A stretch of 64,000 bases of DNA from T1Sed10-7 sp040904745 (GTDB lineage Bacteria > Actinomycetota > Nitriliruptoria > Nitriliruptorales > Nitriliruptoraceae). Every line of letters starts with the position of its first letter. Within the stretch, counting starts at the first letter, position 1. The position numbers and the translations under genes were made by a program. The DNA lies in the NCBI GenBank assembly GCA_040904745.1, contig JBBDSW010000129.1:1-64000 (forward strand). Direction: 5' to 3'. Shown one piece after another: positions 26,225 through 35,500 of this stretch. The notes under the pieces were generated by a model. It saw nothing but the letters and a program-made list of their open reading frames with translations, was not told where the DNA came from and did no database searches.

Positions 26225-27745
26225 ATGGTGCGGGCCTTGGCGACGGTGCGGGGCGTGGCGCTGGTGGGCCTGCGTCCACGAGAGGTGCGTGTCGAGGCCA
26301 GCAGCAGCCCCGGTCTACCGGGCCTGAGACTGGTTGGCCTACCGGATGCGGCGGTCCGCGAGTCGGGCGAGCGGGTCCGGACGGCGGTCCAGCGCCAGGG
26401 ACTGCACTGGCCGGCCGAGCGACTGGTCATCAACCTCGCACCTGCCGACCTGCCGAAGGTAGGCACGGCGTTCGACCTGCCTCTCGCGATCGCCGTCCTG
26501 GCGGCGACGGGACAGGTGCCGTTGGAGGCCGCGCGCGCGACCTGGGCGTGCGGAGAGCTCGGTCTCGACGGCTCCGTCCGCGCCATCGATGAGCAGCTTC
26601 CCATCGCGGCCGGGGCGCGGGAGCTCGGCGCCGACCGCCTCCTGGTTCCTGCAGCCGGTGCGGGTGACGCAGCGCACGTGCCCGGCCTGGAGATCGTCCC
26701 CGTCGCCGACCTGGCGGAGGTCGCCGCCCTGCTGCGCGGGACGTGGACCGCACCGCTGCCGGTACCGACGGTGACCGCGAAGGCGCCCCCGCCTCCCGAC
26801 CTGGCGGATGTCCGAGGACAGGCGCTGGCTCGTCGGGCGGTCGAGATCGCAGCGGCCGGCGGGCACCACGTGCTGCTGTCCGGTCCTCCTGGGTGCGGCA
26901 AGACGATGCTGGCGCAACGTCTCCACGGTCTCCTGCCGGACCTTCGCCCCGAAGAGGCCCTCGAGGTCGCTGCGGTCCACTCGCTGGCGGGGGAACGCCG
27001 TGCGGACGATCCCATGCCACGTCGCCCGCCGCTGCGGGCGCCGCACCAGGTCGTCTCCGCCGCCGCCCTGGTCGGCGGCGGCTCCGGGATCCCGCGTCCC
27101 GGTGAGCTCTCTCTCGCCAACCGGGGGGTCCTGCTCCTCGATGAACTCCTGGAGCTACCCCGGCCGGTGCTCGATGCCCTGCGGCAGCCGCTGGAACGCG
27201 GCGAGGTCGTTCTCACCCGCACACGGGCGCGCGTGACCTACCCGGCTTCGGTCCTGCTCGTAGCAGCGACCAATCCGTGCCCGTGCGGCCATCTCGGCAA
27301 CCCTCTTCGCTCCTGCACGTGTCGGCCCGACCGCATCGAGCGGTACCGGGCGCGGCTGTCTGGCCCCCTCCTGGATCGGTTGGACATCCAGGTCTCGCTG
27401 CGTCCCTTGGCACGGGCGGAACTGCTCGACGCCCGCCCCGGGGAAGCCACTTCGAGCGTTGCGAGGCGGGTCGCCGGTGCCCGCGCGCATGCGGCCGGCC
27501 GTTGGGGTGGGCAACTCGTCAACCGTGACGCGACCGCAGCCCAGGTGCGTCGTACCACCGACCAGCGGGCCGTGCGCAATCTGGCCACGGTGCTCGCAGG
27601 TGGTGGCGATTCGGCCCGGGCGTTCGATCGCGTCCTGCGGGTCGCGCGCACCATCGCCGATCTCGCTGACCAGGAGGTCGTCGGCTCGGAACACCTCGAG
27701 GAGGCTCTGGCCTACCGCCTCCCCCCGGTCGCGGTGACGGCATGA
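26225..27745 (+). CDS. comM: ComM/YifB-type AAA+ Mg-chelatase-like ATPase
   Basis: A 506-aa protein with an N-terminal Lon-protease-like domain (MVRALATVRGVALVGL), a central AAA+ domain with Walker A SGPPGCGKTM and Walker B GVLLLDELLE, and a zinc-knuckle sequence NPCPCGHLG...CTC. A C-terminal Mg-chelatase-type domain follows. ComM is a hexameric helicase that promotes branch migration during natural transformation in Vibrio; a related role is inferred. It overlaps dprA by 4 nt. Confidence 0.92.
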   Translation: MVRALATVRGVALVGLRPREVRVEASSSPGLPGLRLVGLPDAAVRESGERVRTAVQRQGLHWPAERLVINLAPADLPKVGTAFDLPLAIAVLAATGQVPLEAARATWACGELGLDGSVRAIDEQLPIAAGARELGADRLLVPAAGAGDAAHVPGLEIVPVADLAEVAALLRGTWTAPLPVPTVTAKAPPPPDLADVRGQALARRAVEIAAAGGHHVLLSGPPGCGKTMLAQRLHGLLPDLRPEEALEVAAVHSLAGERRADDPMPRRPPLRAPHQVVSAAALVGGGSGIPRPGELSLANRGVLLLDELLELPRPVLDALRQPLERGEVVLTRTRARVTYPASVLLVAATNPCPCGHLGNPLRSCTCRPDRIERYRARLSGPLLDRLDIQVSLRPLARAELLDARPGEATSSVARRVAGARAHAAGRWGGQLVNRDATAAQVRRTTDQRAVRNLATVLAGGGDSARAFDRVLRVARTIADLADQEVVGSEHLEEALAYRLPPVAVTA

Positions 27746-28914
27746 GCGGCGTGAGGCTCGATCGACTGACCGAGGTGTTGGTGCCGATCGCCGCGCCGGG
27801 GACCGACCCGGAGATGCTGGCTTCGTTGCTGGCGTGGGCGGTCCGGCCGCGCCGGACGCTCGAGTCGTTGCGTCGGCTGATGCGGGACACCGGCGCCGAG
27901 GATCCCGTGAGCTCCGCCCGATGGCGTCTGCACATCGAGACGCAGCTCCGCGAGGACGACGTCCGAGCAGCCATGCCCCTCGTCGTGCCGTGGCGGGCGC
28001 GGGGCTGTCGCCTGGCCATGGTCGGCGACCCGGCGTATCCCGATCGCGTGGCGGACGGTTGGCCGGACAGCGATGCTCCTATCCTCCTGGCCATGGCTGG
28101 GGCGCTCCCTCCCGACGGACCAGCGGTCGCGATCGTCGGGTCCCGTCGAGCCACCTCCTACGGGAGCGGGGTCGCCGCTTGGCTCGCCGGCGCCGCGTCG
28201 GCGGCGGGTGTGCGCGTGGTCTCGGGCGGCGCCATCGGCGTCGATGCCGCCGCTCACCGCGGTGCGGTCGGTGGCCCCGGCGGGACCACCGTGGTCCTCG
28301 GTTGCGGACATGACGTGGACTACCCACGACCGCACGCGCGTGCGGGTGGGCTGTTCGACGAGGTCCGTGCCCATGGAGGCACGATCCTCTCCGAGCAGCT
28401 GCCCTTCGCACCGCCACGCGCCGGCGTGGTCCGCGCTCGCAATCGGATCGTCGCCGCTCTGGCAGATGTCACCGTGGTCGTGGAAGGTGGCACCCGTTCC
28501 GGGGCGCTCCTGACGGCCTCGGCAGCCATCGAACGCGGACGGCCCGTCCTCGCCGTGCCCGGGGACGTCCGGGCCCCCGGCTCCGCGGCTCCACACCGTC
28601 TCCTGGCTGAGGGGGCCGCGCCATGCACCGGCCCGGACGACCTGCTCGATGCGCTGGGATCGAGCGCGCCAGCGGCCGCACCCGAGGTCGACGGTGTGGG
28701 CGATCGTGGTGGCCTCCCCACGCCCCTGTTCGCCGTCCTGGCGGCTGCCTGGCCACGGGCGATCCCGATGGGCCAGATCGCCGATGACAGCGGCATGGCG
28801 ACCGGGGCCGCCCTGGCGGCACTGACCCGCGCGCAGGTCGCTGGGGTCGTCGTCGAGCGTCCAGATGGACTGGTGTTGCGACGATCGCCGTCTCGAACCA
28901 CATCTCCCACGTAG
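27742..28914 (+). CDS. dprA: DNA-processing protein DprA
   Basis: A 390-aa DprA/Smf protein that loads RecA on incoming single-stranded DNA. The Rossmann-like core shows VAIVGSRRATSYGSG, SGGAIGVDAAAHRGA, RARNRIVAAL and EGGTRSGALLTA. The C-terminal ~65 residues form a winged-helix-like domain. The ATG overlaps the comM stop (ATGA). The yraN-comM-dprA run is conserved even in species not known to be competent. Confidence 0.94.
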   Translation: MSGVRLDRLTEVLVPIAAPGTDPEMLASLLAWAVRPRRTLESLRRLMRDTGAEDPVSSARWRLHIETQLREDDVRAAMPLVVPWRARGCRLAMVGDPAYPDRVADGWPDSDAPILLAMAGALPPDGPAVAIVGSRRATSYGSGVAAWLAGAASAAGVRVVSGGAIGVDAAAHRGAVGGPGGTTVVLGCGHDVDYPRPHARAGGLFDEVRAHGGTILSEQLPFAPPRAGVVRARNRIVAALADVTVVVEGGTRSGALLTASAAIERGRPVLAVPGDVRAPGSAAPHRLLAEGAAPCTGPDDLLDALGSSAPAAAPEVDGVGDRGGLPTPLFAVLAAAWPRAIPMGQIADDSGMATGAALAALTRAQVAGVVVERPDGLVLRRSPSRTTSPT

Positions 28915-28915
28915 C

Positions 28916-28944
28916 TTGACTTCCGCAACACCAGGGCACAGGCT
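28916..28944 (+). promoter_or_regulatory. Possible promoter for xerC
   Basis: TTGACT at 28916-28921 lies 17 bp before CAGGCT at 28939-28944. The -35 is good and the -10 is one base off TAnnnT. The start codons at 28948 and 28951 follow within 3-6 nt, so a leaderless transcript using GTG 28951 is possible. Confidence 0.4.
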
Positions 28945-28947
28945 CGT

Positions 28948-29967
28948 GTGGTGATCACTGCAACCGAACCCTCGGGTCACCCGACGCGTGACCTTCCCGA
29001 CCCCGCTGCGCTCCCGCCTGCCTGGCGGGAGGCCATCGCGCTGTTGACCGAGCACATCTCCGGGGAACGCGGCCGACGGGAGAACACGGTGCTCGCCTAC
29101 CGGCGGGATGCGCAGGACGTCGCCCGGCGCCTGGTCGAGTGGGGGGCGGTCTCACCGGCAGCGGTCGACCTCGCACTGTTGCGCCGTTACCTCGCTGACC
29201 TCCAGGCCCGGGGCCTGGCGCGGAGCACGGCAGCACGTCGGGCATCGACGCTCCGGACCTGGTTCGCCCTGCTGGCTCGCCGGGGGCACGTGACCCATGA
29301 TCCGGCGGCGGTGCTGGCGAGCCCGAAGCAGGGGCGGCACCTGCCCCGTGTCCTGCGGGTGGATCAGGTCCGCGCCTTGCTCGAGGCGGTCGACGGGCAG
29401 GATCCGGTGTCGCTGCGCGACCGGGCGTTGCTGGAGCTGTTGTACGCGTCCGGGGCCAGGATCGGCGAGGTGTGCCCCCTGTCGATGGGCTCGCTCGACC
29501 TCGAGCAGCAGCTCGTGCGTCTCGACGGCAAGGGTGGCAAGCAGCGGATCGTTCCGATCGGCGACCCGGCGGTCTCCGCACTCCGGCGCTACCTCGGGGC
29601 CGGCCGTCCCGTGCTCCTCGACGACGCCCTCCGCGTGGTCTCGGATGTGGTGTTCGTCAACCGACGCGGTGATCCGCTCGGAGTGCGGGACGCGCGGACC
29701 GTCGTCGCCCGAACGGCGCGGGCGGCGGGGCTCGGCGAGGTCACGCCGCACACGCTGCGCCACAGCGTCGCCACCCATCTCCTCGAGCATGGCGCCGACG
29801 TCCGGCAGGTGCAGGAGTTGCTCGGGCATGCATCGCTGGCGACCACCCAGCGCTATACCCACCTCTCCCGCGGACGGCTCCGCGAGGTCCACTCGGCAGC
29901 CCATCCGCGGGCTCGGGGGCGTGGCCGGCGCAGCGCGATCACGGACACGGTGACGCCACGTGGGTAG
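28948..29967 (+). CDS. xerC: Tyrosine recombinase XerC/XerD-type
   Basis: A 339-aa integrase-family recombinase. The N-terminal SAM-like DNA-binding domain (ALLTEHISGERGRRENTVLAYRRD) is followed by a catalytic domain with Arg in YASGARIGE, Lys in GKGGKQR, HTLRHS, GHASLAT and the nucleophile Tyr in TTQRYTHLS. Its place in the dprA-whiG region and lack of mobile-element context suggest a housekeeping chromosome-dimer resolvase, not a phage integrase. GTG at 28951 is an alternative start. Confidence 0.88.
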   Translation: MVITATEPSGHPTRDLPDPAALPPAWREAIALLTEHISGERGRRENTVLAYRRDAQDVARRLVEWGAVSPAAVDLALLRRYLADLQARGLARSTAARRASTLRTWFALLARRGHVTHDPAAVLASPKQGRHLPRVLRVDQVRALLEAVDGQDPVSLRDRALLELLYASGARIGEVCPLSMGSLDLEQQLVRLDGKGGKQRIVPIGDPAVSALRRYLGAGRPVLLDDALRVVSDVVFVNRRGDPLGVRDARTVVARTARAAGLGEVTPHTLRHSVATHLLEHGADVRQVQELLGHASLATTQRYTHLSRGRLREVHSAAHPRARGRGRRSAITDTVTPRG

Positions 29968-30027
29968 CATCGACCCCGTGTCGCTGCAGAGGTGGGCGGC
30001 TGAACGTCCCGACCGAGGGGTTCGAGC

Positions 30028-30807
30028 GTGAGCACGTCGGTGATCACTGAGCGCGACGTCTCGGTCCTGTGGGCCGAGTACCGCGCCGGCGGTTCACTGG
30101 ACGTCCGTGAGCAGCTCATCCTGCACTACGCGCCGCTCGTCAAGTACGTGGCGGGACGCGTCGCGGTCGGGATGCCGGCGCATGTCGAGCACGCGGATCT
30201 GGTCTCCTACGGCATCTTCGGCCTGATGGACGCGATCGAGAAGTTCGAGCCGGACCGTGGGTACAAGTTCGAGACCTACGCCGTCGCGAGGATCCGCGGG
30301 GCCATCATCGACGAGCTTCGTAGCGTGGACTGGGTCCCGCGTTCCGTGCGCGCCCGTGCGCGCAAGGTCGAGACGGCCATGCAGGTCCTGGAGACCCAAC
30401 TGAAGCGCACCCCGAGCGACGAGGAACTGGCCGACGAGCTGGGTTGGACGCTCACCGAACTCCAGGACACCCTCACGCGGATGTCGATGACGTCCATCGC
30501 GGCGCTCGACGAGGTTTTGGATGTCGGCGACGGCGACCGCATCACGCTCGTCGACACGCTGCAGGACCTGACCGCGTCCCTGCCAGACGAGTCCCTCGAC
30601 GACGAGGAGACGAAACGGCTGTTGCGCGAGACCCTGACCCGCTTGACCGAGCGGGAGCAGACGGTCCTCGGCCTGTACTACTTCGAAGGCATGACCCTGG
30701 CACAGGTGGGCGATGTGCTCGGCGTCACCGAGTCGCGCATCTGCCAGATCCACACCAAGGCGGTGCTCAGCCTCAGGACCAAGCTCGGGGAGGTCATGCG
30801 CGGGTAG
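30028..30807 (+). CDS. whiG: FliA/WhiG-family RNA polymerase sigma factor
   Basis: A 259-aa group 3 sigma factor with regions 2, 3 and 4. Region 2 contains DLVSYGIFGLMDAIEKF and KFETYAVARIRGAIIDELR; region 3 LKRTPSDEELADELGW; region 4 LTEREQTVLGLYYFEG plus the helix-turn-helix TLAQVGDVLGVTESRICQIH. In Streptomyces the orthologue triggers sporulation; in other bacteria the family drives flagellar genes. No flagellar gene is in the window, so the regulon is open. GAGGGG lies 8 nt before the GTG. Confidence 0.9.
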   Translation: MSTSVITERDVSVLWAEYRAGGSLDVREQLILHYAPLVKYVAGRVAVGMPAHVEHADLVSYGIFGLMDAIEKFEPDRGYKFETYAVARIRGAIIDELRSVDWVPRSVRARARKVETAMQVLETQLKRTPSDEELADELGWTLTELQDTLTRMSMTSIAALDEVLDVGDGDRITLVDTLQDLTASLPDESLDDEETKRLLRETLTRLTEREQTVLGLYYFEGMTLAQVGDVLGVTESRICQIHTKAVLSLRTKLGEVMRG

Positions 30808-30912
30808 GACGCGCAGCGGGCTTTCCACAGGGCCGCGGGTACGTCCAGCGAGTTCGGTGGGGGATGGCTCTACCGTTCCCGGTCGGTAACCCGGGGGCGG
30901 GGAGATCCCGAT

Positions 30913-32595
30913 GTGCGCAGCGTCCCGTCCACCGTGCCACCGCGGCCAGCACGATGGTGGTGCGCGTTCCTACTCTCGCTGGTCGTGCTGGTGGGTTCGG
31001 GCATCCCCGCCGCGGGCGATCCTGCACCTCTCGGTCCAGCCCCGGACCCGATCGTTCCCGGTCGGGCGGCCGACCTCGGCGTCGACGTCACCTACTCCAT
31101 GCCCGCCGCCGGCCGGATCCGCCGTGGTTTCGCGGCTCCGCGCTCGGCGTTCGCTGCTGGTCATCGCGGGGTCGACGTGGAGTTGCCGATCGGAGCGGAG
31201 GTCCTCGCGGCAGCGACCGGCCAGGTCGTCTTCGCGGGCCCGGTCGCAGGGCGGCAGTGGCTGAGCATCGCCCACGCTGACGGGGTCGTCACGACCTACG
31301 GGCCCGTCACCGACCTGCAGGTGCGAACCGGTGAGGCGGTGCTTCGAGGCCAGCGCGTGGCCTCGCTGGCCCCCGGAGGCCATGGCACGGGTGGTCGTGA
31401 CGAGGGGCTCCACTGGGGTGCCCGTGACCGCGCCGGCGGCCGCATCGATCCCTTGCGACTCCTCTCGGTCGGACGCGCACGCCCGGCTCTGGTCGGCTCC
31501 GGTCACTGGGTCGGGACGGGACACGTCGTCGAGCCATATGATCCCTGGTCCGGTGGTCGCCTCGGGGAGCTCTTCGTCGCCAGTAGCCCGGAGGCCGTCG
31601 ATGCGGGTTTCGCTGCCCCGCCGAACCCCAATCACGTGGTGTTCCTCGCCGGCCTGGCGTCGTCCTCCGACAGCGAGGTCCTCGATGCGGAGCACCTCGG
31701 CTACGACCCGCGAAGCGTCACCGCCTTCTCCTACGCCGGTCGTGACCCCGGGCGCGAGGAGGAAACCGACCCCCGACGTGACCAGCGGCCCTACGGGCCG
31801 TCCGACACCTGGGAGGGGACCGGACCGGCGGCAGCTCGCCTCGCCGAGCAGTTGCGAGCACAGGCCGCCCGTGAACCGGGCCGTGCCGTGGATCTGATCG
31901 GCCACTCGATGGGTGGCGTCGTCATCGTGCGCTACCTCCTCGAGCATCACGACCCCTACGACCGGACGCTGCCTCCGATCGGTCACGTCGTGACGATCGG
32001 TGCGCCGTTACGAGGCTCGGACCCGGCGGTGCTCGGCCAGGTCCTCGATGACGACATCCTCTTCGACGGCTTCGGGGAGCGGGATCGGCATCGCACCCAT
32101 CCCGGCGCGGACGTGCTCCCGCTGTCTGCACCGGCGATCGACGAGCTCGCACGGGGCAGCGAGCAGTTGCGTGAACTCGGACAGGCATGGGATCAGGTAC
32201 GCGGCGACCCGGCGGCCGGCCCCTTCGCGATGGGCACGCGGATGCTCACGATCGGGGGCTCCCGTGACCTCGTGGTGACCCCATACCGCGCTCAGCAGCC
32301 GACCGATGAGGTCCTGACGCCGGTCCCCGACGGTTCGGTGGAGGTCGACGGAAGGACCCGGATCGACCATCGGGTGCTCCCAGGTGGCCACAGCAGCGTG
32401 CTGGAGACCGAAGCGGTCAGGGAGGTGACATGGCGCTTCCTCGCGGGCGAGGAGGTCACCAGCGGTGCCGGACACCTCCCGAGTTTCTTCGGCCGGGAGC
32501 TCGGTCACGGCATCGCCGGTGGTGCCCTCGCTCTCAAGCTCTGGGGCCTGTGGCGTGCACCGTTCGGGCGGATCGGTCGTGCCGCGCCGAGATGA
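30913..32595 (+). CDS. Secreted fusion: M23/LytM-like domain plus alpha/beta-hydrolase (lipase-like)
   Basis: A 560-aa protein with an N-terminal Sec signal peptide (hydrophobic core FLLSLVVLVGSG, cleavage near AAG-DPA). Residues ~60-185 form an M23/LytM-like domain: His84 and Asp88 in GHRGVDVE, and His167 in GLHWGAR, but the first His of the usual HxH pair is Gly. Residues ~240-500 form an alpha/beta-hydrolase with nucleophile Ser332 in GHSMGG, a likely acid in SRDLVV and His in GGHSS. An M23 peptidase gene often lies between whiG and rpsB in actinobacteria; here it has gained a lipase-like domain. A hydrophobic stretch near the end may contact the membrane. Confidence 0.8.
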   Translation: MRSVPSTVPPRPARWWCAFLLSLVVLVGSGIPAAGDPAPLGPAPDPIVPGRAADLGVDVTYSMPAAGRIRRGFAAPRSAFAAGHRGVDVELPIGAEVLAAATGQVVFAGPVAGRQWLSIAHADGVVTTYGPVTDLQVRTGEAVLRGQRVASLAPGGHGTGGRDEGLHWGARDRAGGRIDPLRLLSVGRARPALVGSGHWVGTGHVVEPYDPWSGGRLGELFVASSPEAVDAGFAAPPNPNHVVFLAGLASSSDSEVLDAEHLGYDPRSVTAFSYAGRDPGREEETDPRRDQRPYGPSDTWEGTGPAAARLAEQLRAQAAREPGRAVDLIGHSMGGVVIVRYLLEHHDPYDRTLPPIGHVVTIGAPLRGSDPAVLGQVLDDDILFDGFGERDRHRTHPGADVLPLSAPAIDELARGSEQLRELGQAWDQVRGDPAAGPFAMGTRMLTIGGSRDLVVTPYRAQQPTDEVLTPVPDGSVEVDGRTRIDHRVLPGGHSSVLETEAVREVTWRFLAGEEVTSGAGHLPSFFGRELGHGIAGGALALKLWGLWRAPFGRIGRAAPR

Positions 32596-32924
32596 CGGCG
32601 ACCCTGCGGCCGTCCCCGCGGCTCTTCTCGCTCCGCTACCCTCCTCGCACCGGGTCCGGCCATCACGGTCGGGCCCGCTGACGTGAGCGCCATCGACGTG
32701 ACCGTTCCTGCCCTCCCGGTCGGGGCGGTGCCACCTCGAGCCGAGGTGGCAGCGCGTGCGCTCGACCCGACATCATCCATCACACACGTCCGCTGACGGG
32801 CGACCCCGGTGCCTCGCACGATGCGAGGTGGGTCGCAGGTCGGTGCCGCTGGCGCCCCCCGGCGCCGGTGCACCGCTCCCGGTCGACGCGGGCGGAGGCT
32901 CAACCGAACCCGAGGAGGATCGCA
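32596..32924 (+). promoter_or_regulatory. Promoter and structured 5' leader of rpsB
   Basis: This 329-bp gene-free stretch holds a TACCCT -10-like box at 32637-32642 and three hairpins. The first has a perfect 10-bp stem with loop AGC (32729-32751). The second has a 7-bp stem with loop CGA (32812-32828). The third is a two-tier stem with CGGTGC/GCACCG outside and GGCGCC/GGCGCC inside (32841-32875). The rpsB ribosome binding site GAGGAGG follows at 32912-32918. The layout suggests a cis-regulatory leader, possibly S2 autoregulation; this is inference. Confidence 0.5.
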
Positions 32925-33863
32925 GTGGCCGTCACCAGCATGCGCCAGCTGCTCGAGGCAGGTGTCCACTTCGGACATCAGACCCGGCGCTGGAACCCCA
33001 AGATGCGTCGCTTCATCTACGGCGAGCGCGGCGGGATCTACGTCATCGATCTGCGCCAGACCGTGGGGTACATCGAGAAGGCGTACAGCTTCACCCGTGA
33101 CCTCGTCGCCAAGGGCGGCACCGTGCTGTTCGTCGGCACGAAGAAGCAAGCACGCGAGACCATCGAGTACCAGGCCAACCGGGTCGGCATGCCCTACGTC
33201 ACCGAGCGGTGGATGGGCGGCATGCTGACGAACTTCACGACGATCAAGGGCCGGGTCGCACGCCTGAAGGAGCTGGAGGCGATGGAGTCGTCCGGCACCT
33301 TCGAGCTCCTCCCCAAGAAGGAGGTCCTGCAGCTCGATCGGGAACACGAGAAGTTGCAGACCAACCTCGGTGGGATCCGGGAGATGCAGAAGCTCCCCGA
33401 TGCCATCTGGGTCGTGGACACCGTCATCGAGGAGATCGCCGTCAAGGAGGCCAACCGCCTCAACATCCCGGTGCTCGGCATCCTCGACACCAACTGCGAC
33501 CCGGACATGGTGCAGTACCCGATCCCGGGCAACGACGACGCGATCCGTAGCTCCGCTCTGTTGACGCGCATCATCGCCGATGCGGTGGCCGACGGGCTGC
33601 TCCTGCGGGCCTCCCGCTCGCCCGATGACGCTCTGCGTGAGCAGGCACTCCAGGCGACCGAGTCCGCCGACAGTGGCAAGCCCACCTCCGAGCCCAAGGC
33701 CGAGTGGGAGATCGAGCTCGAGCGCCAGCAGGCTGCTGAGCAGGCGACCCGCGCCGCAGGTGACGATGCGACGGACGCCACGCCGCCCCCGGCCGAGCCG
33801 GCCACCGAGCCGGCCACCGAGCCGGCCACCGAGCCGGCCACCGAGGAACCGTCCGAGAGCTGA
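32925..33863 (+). CDS. rpsB: 30S ribosomal protein S2
   Basis: A 312-aa S2 protein starting VAVTSMRQLLEAGVHFGHQ with GTG at 32925. The S2 core (about 230 residues) includes RRWNPKMRRFIYGERGG and LGILDTNCDPD. The C-terminal ~75 residues are an acidic, Ala/Pro/Thr-rich tail including four PATE repeats. rpsB-tsf-pyrH-frr is the standard order. Confidence 0.97.
   Translation: MAVTSMRQLLEAGVHFGHQTRRWNPKMRRFIYGERGGIYVIDLRQTVGYIEKAYSFTRDLVAKGGTVLFVGTKKQARETIEYQANRVGMPYVTERWMGGMLTNFTTIKGRVARLKELEAMESSGTFELLPKKEVLQLDREHEKLQTNLGGIREMQKLPDAIWVVDTVIEEIAVKEANRLNIPVLGILDTNCDPDMVQYPIPGNDDAIRSSALLTRIIADAVADGLLLRASRSPDDALREQALQATESADSGKPTSEPKAEWEIELERQQAAEQATRAAGDDATDATPPPAEPATEPATEPATEPATEEPSES
33795..33842 (+). 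repeat. Four perfect 12-bp tandem repeats in the rpsB tail
   Basis: GAGCCGGCCACC is repeated four times head to tail, in frame, encoding EPAT units in the disordered C-terminus of S2. Copy number probably varies by slippage without frame loss. Confidence 0.9.
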
Positions 33864-34011
33864 GTGTGACGAGCCCGTCCGGCCGACCGGCGGGCGCGGA
33901 GCGGCTTGACCCTGATCGCTCGGCGCCCCGGGTCGCTGCCGGACCCGTCGCGTGACCACCGTGTGACAGATGCCGCCCGTCGTGCGGGCGAGCCCACCGA
34001 GGAGGACCGCC

Positions 34012-34623
34012 GTGGCGATCTCCGCCGCCGATGTCAAGCAGCTCAGAGAGCTGACCAACGCGCCCATGATGGCGTGCAAGAACGCCCTCGTCGATGCCGA
34101 CGGGGACATGGACAAGGCCGCCGAACTGGTGCGCGAGCGCACCGGCGCGAAGATGGATGCTCGAGCCGCCGACCGGACCGCCGGAGAAGGGCTCGTGCAC
34201 ACCTACCTGCACACCCCGTCCCCCGGCATGCCCGCCAAGGTCGGTGTGCTGCTGCAGCTGTCGTGTGAGACCGACTTCGTGGCCAAGGCCGAGGCCGTCC
34301 AGAAGCTGGCCAAGGACCTCGCCATGCACATCGCCGCGGCCAAGCCGCTGGTGGTGTCCGAGAGCGAGGTGGACGAGGACCTGCTCGAGAAGGAGCGGCA
34401 GTTCGCTCGGAAGGAAGCCCTCGAGCAGGGCAAGCCCGAGCACATCGTCGAGAAGATCGTCGATGGCAAGGTCAAGAAGGTCTACGAGGAGTGGGTGCTC
34501 CTGAACCAGCCGTTCGTGCTCGACGGTGACAAGACCGTCGGTCAGGCGATCAGCGAGGTGCAGGCCATCGTCGGTGAGAAGCTCGAGGTCGCGCGCTTCA
34601 CCCGTTACGAGGTCGGCGGCTGA
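34012..34623 (+). CDS. tsf: Translation elongation factor Ts
   Basis: A 203-aa EF-Ts, the nucleotide exchange factor of EF-Tu. The N-terminal UBA-like domain (AADVKQLRELTNAPMMACK) and the TDFVAK exchange motif are present. It is the short form, lacking the extra core subdomain of the ~280-aa E. coli protein, as in Thermus. The GTG start has GAGGAGG 6 nt upstream. Confidence 0.96.
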   Translation: MAISAADVKQLRELTNAPMMACKNALVDADGDMDKAAELVRERTGAKMDARAADRTAGEGLVHTYLHTPSPGMPAKVGVLLQLSCETDFVAKAEAVQKLAKDLAMHIAAAKPLVVSESEVDEDLLEKERQFARKEALEQGKPEHIVEKIVDGKVKKVYEEWVLLNQPFVLDGDKTVGQAISEVQAIVGEKLEVARFTRYEVGG

Positions 34624-34676
34624 ACCCACACGTCGGCGACCGGCCTCGGGTCCAGCACCGCTAGGCTCCCGTCGCG

Positions 34677-35447
34677 ATGACGGACCAACGGGCGAGGACC
34701 AGGGTGACGCAGAGGGCGCCGTTCGAGCGGGTGCTACTGAAGCTGTCGGGGGAGGCGTTCTCCGATCCTGATGTGAAGGGCGGGATCGACCCGAACATCG
34801 TGCGCCAGGTCGCTCGCGAGATCGCTGAGCTGCAGGCCAGCGATGGCACCGAGATCGGGGTCGTCGTCGGTGGCGGGAACATCTTCCGCGGGAACTCGCC
34901 TTCCGCCACGGGGATGGATCGCTCGAGTGCGGATCACATGGGCATGCTCGCCACGGTGATCAACGCGCTGGCTCTCCAGGACGCGTTGGAGAAGCAGGGG
35001 GCCGAGACCCGCGTCCAGTCCGCGGTCGCCATGCAGGAGCTGGCGGAGCCCTACATCCGTCGCCGGGCGGTACGGCACCTCGAGAAGGGTCGCGTCGTGA
35101 TCTTCGCGGCCGGGCTCGGTGCGCCCTACTTCACCACCGATACGACCGCGGCGCAGCGCGCCCTGGAGATCGGCGCGGATGCCATCCTGAAGGGCACGCA
35201 GGTCGATGGCGTGTACGACCGTGACCCCAAGGGCGACGTCGGTGCCAGCCGTTACGAGGAGATCGACTTCCTCGCGGTGTTGAACCAGGGGCTCAAGGTC
35301 ATGGACGCCACCGCCATCTCGCTGTGCATGGACAACGGGCTCCCCATCGTCGTCTTCGAGCTCCTGCGCGAGGGGAACATCGGCCGTGTCGTGCGGGGCG
35401 AGCCGGTCGGCACCCTGGTGCGTGCCAACCTGCCACGTACCGGCTAG
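34677..35447 (+). CDS. pyrH: Uridylate kinase
   Basis: A 256-aa UMP kinase of the amino-acid-kinase fold. It has VLLKLSGEAF near the N-terminus, GVVVGGGNIFRG, the GLGAPYFTTDTTA substrate loop and the ATP-site region QVDGVYDRDPK. A TAGGCT box lies at 34662-34667, 9 nt before the ATG, so the transcript may have a minimal leader. Confidence 0.96.
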   Translation: MTDQRARTRVTQRAPFERVLLKLSGEAFSDPDVKGGIDPNIVRQVAREIAELQASDGTEIGVVVGGGNIFRGNSPSATGMDRSSADHMGMLATVINALALQDALEKQGAETRVQSAVAMQELAEPYIRRRAVRHLEKGRVVIFAAGLGAPYFTTDTTAAQRALEIGADAILKGTQVDGVYDRDPKGDVGASRYEEIDFLAVLNQGLKVMDATAISLCMDNGLPIVVFELLREGNIGRVVRGEPVGTLVRANLPRTG

Positions 35448-35500
35448 CTACGTCCCGACCCACCCCACCGGCGTGAGCCGGTCCCGCTGAGGAGGATGCG

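Noticed and set aside
28948..29967. Phage or integron integrase
   Set aside because: XerC/D-type motifs, core-gene neighbours (dprA, whiG) and no attachment sites or other mobile genes.
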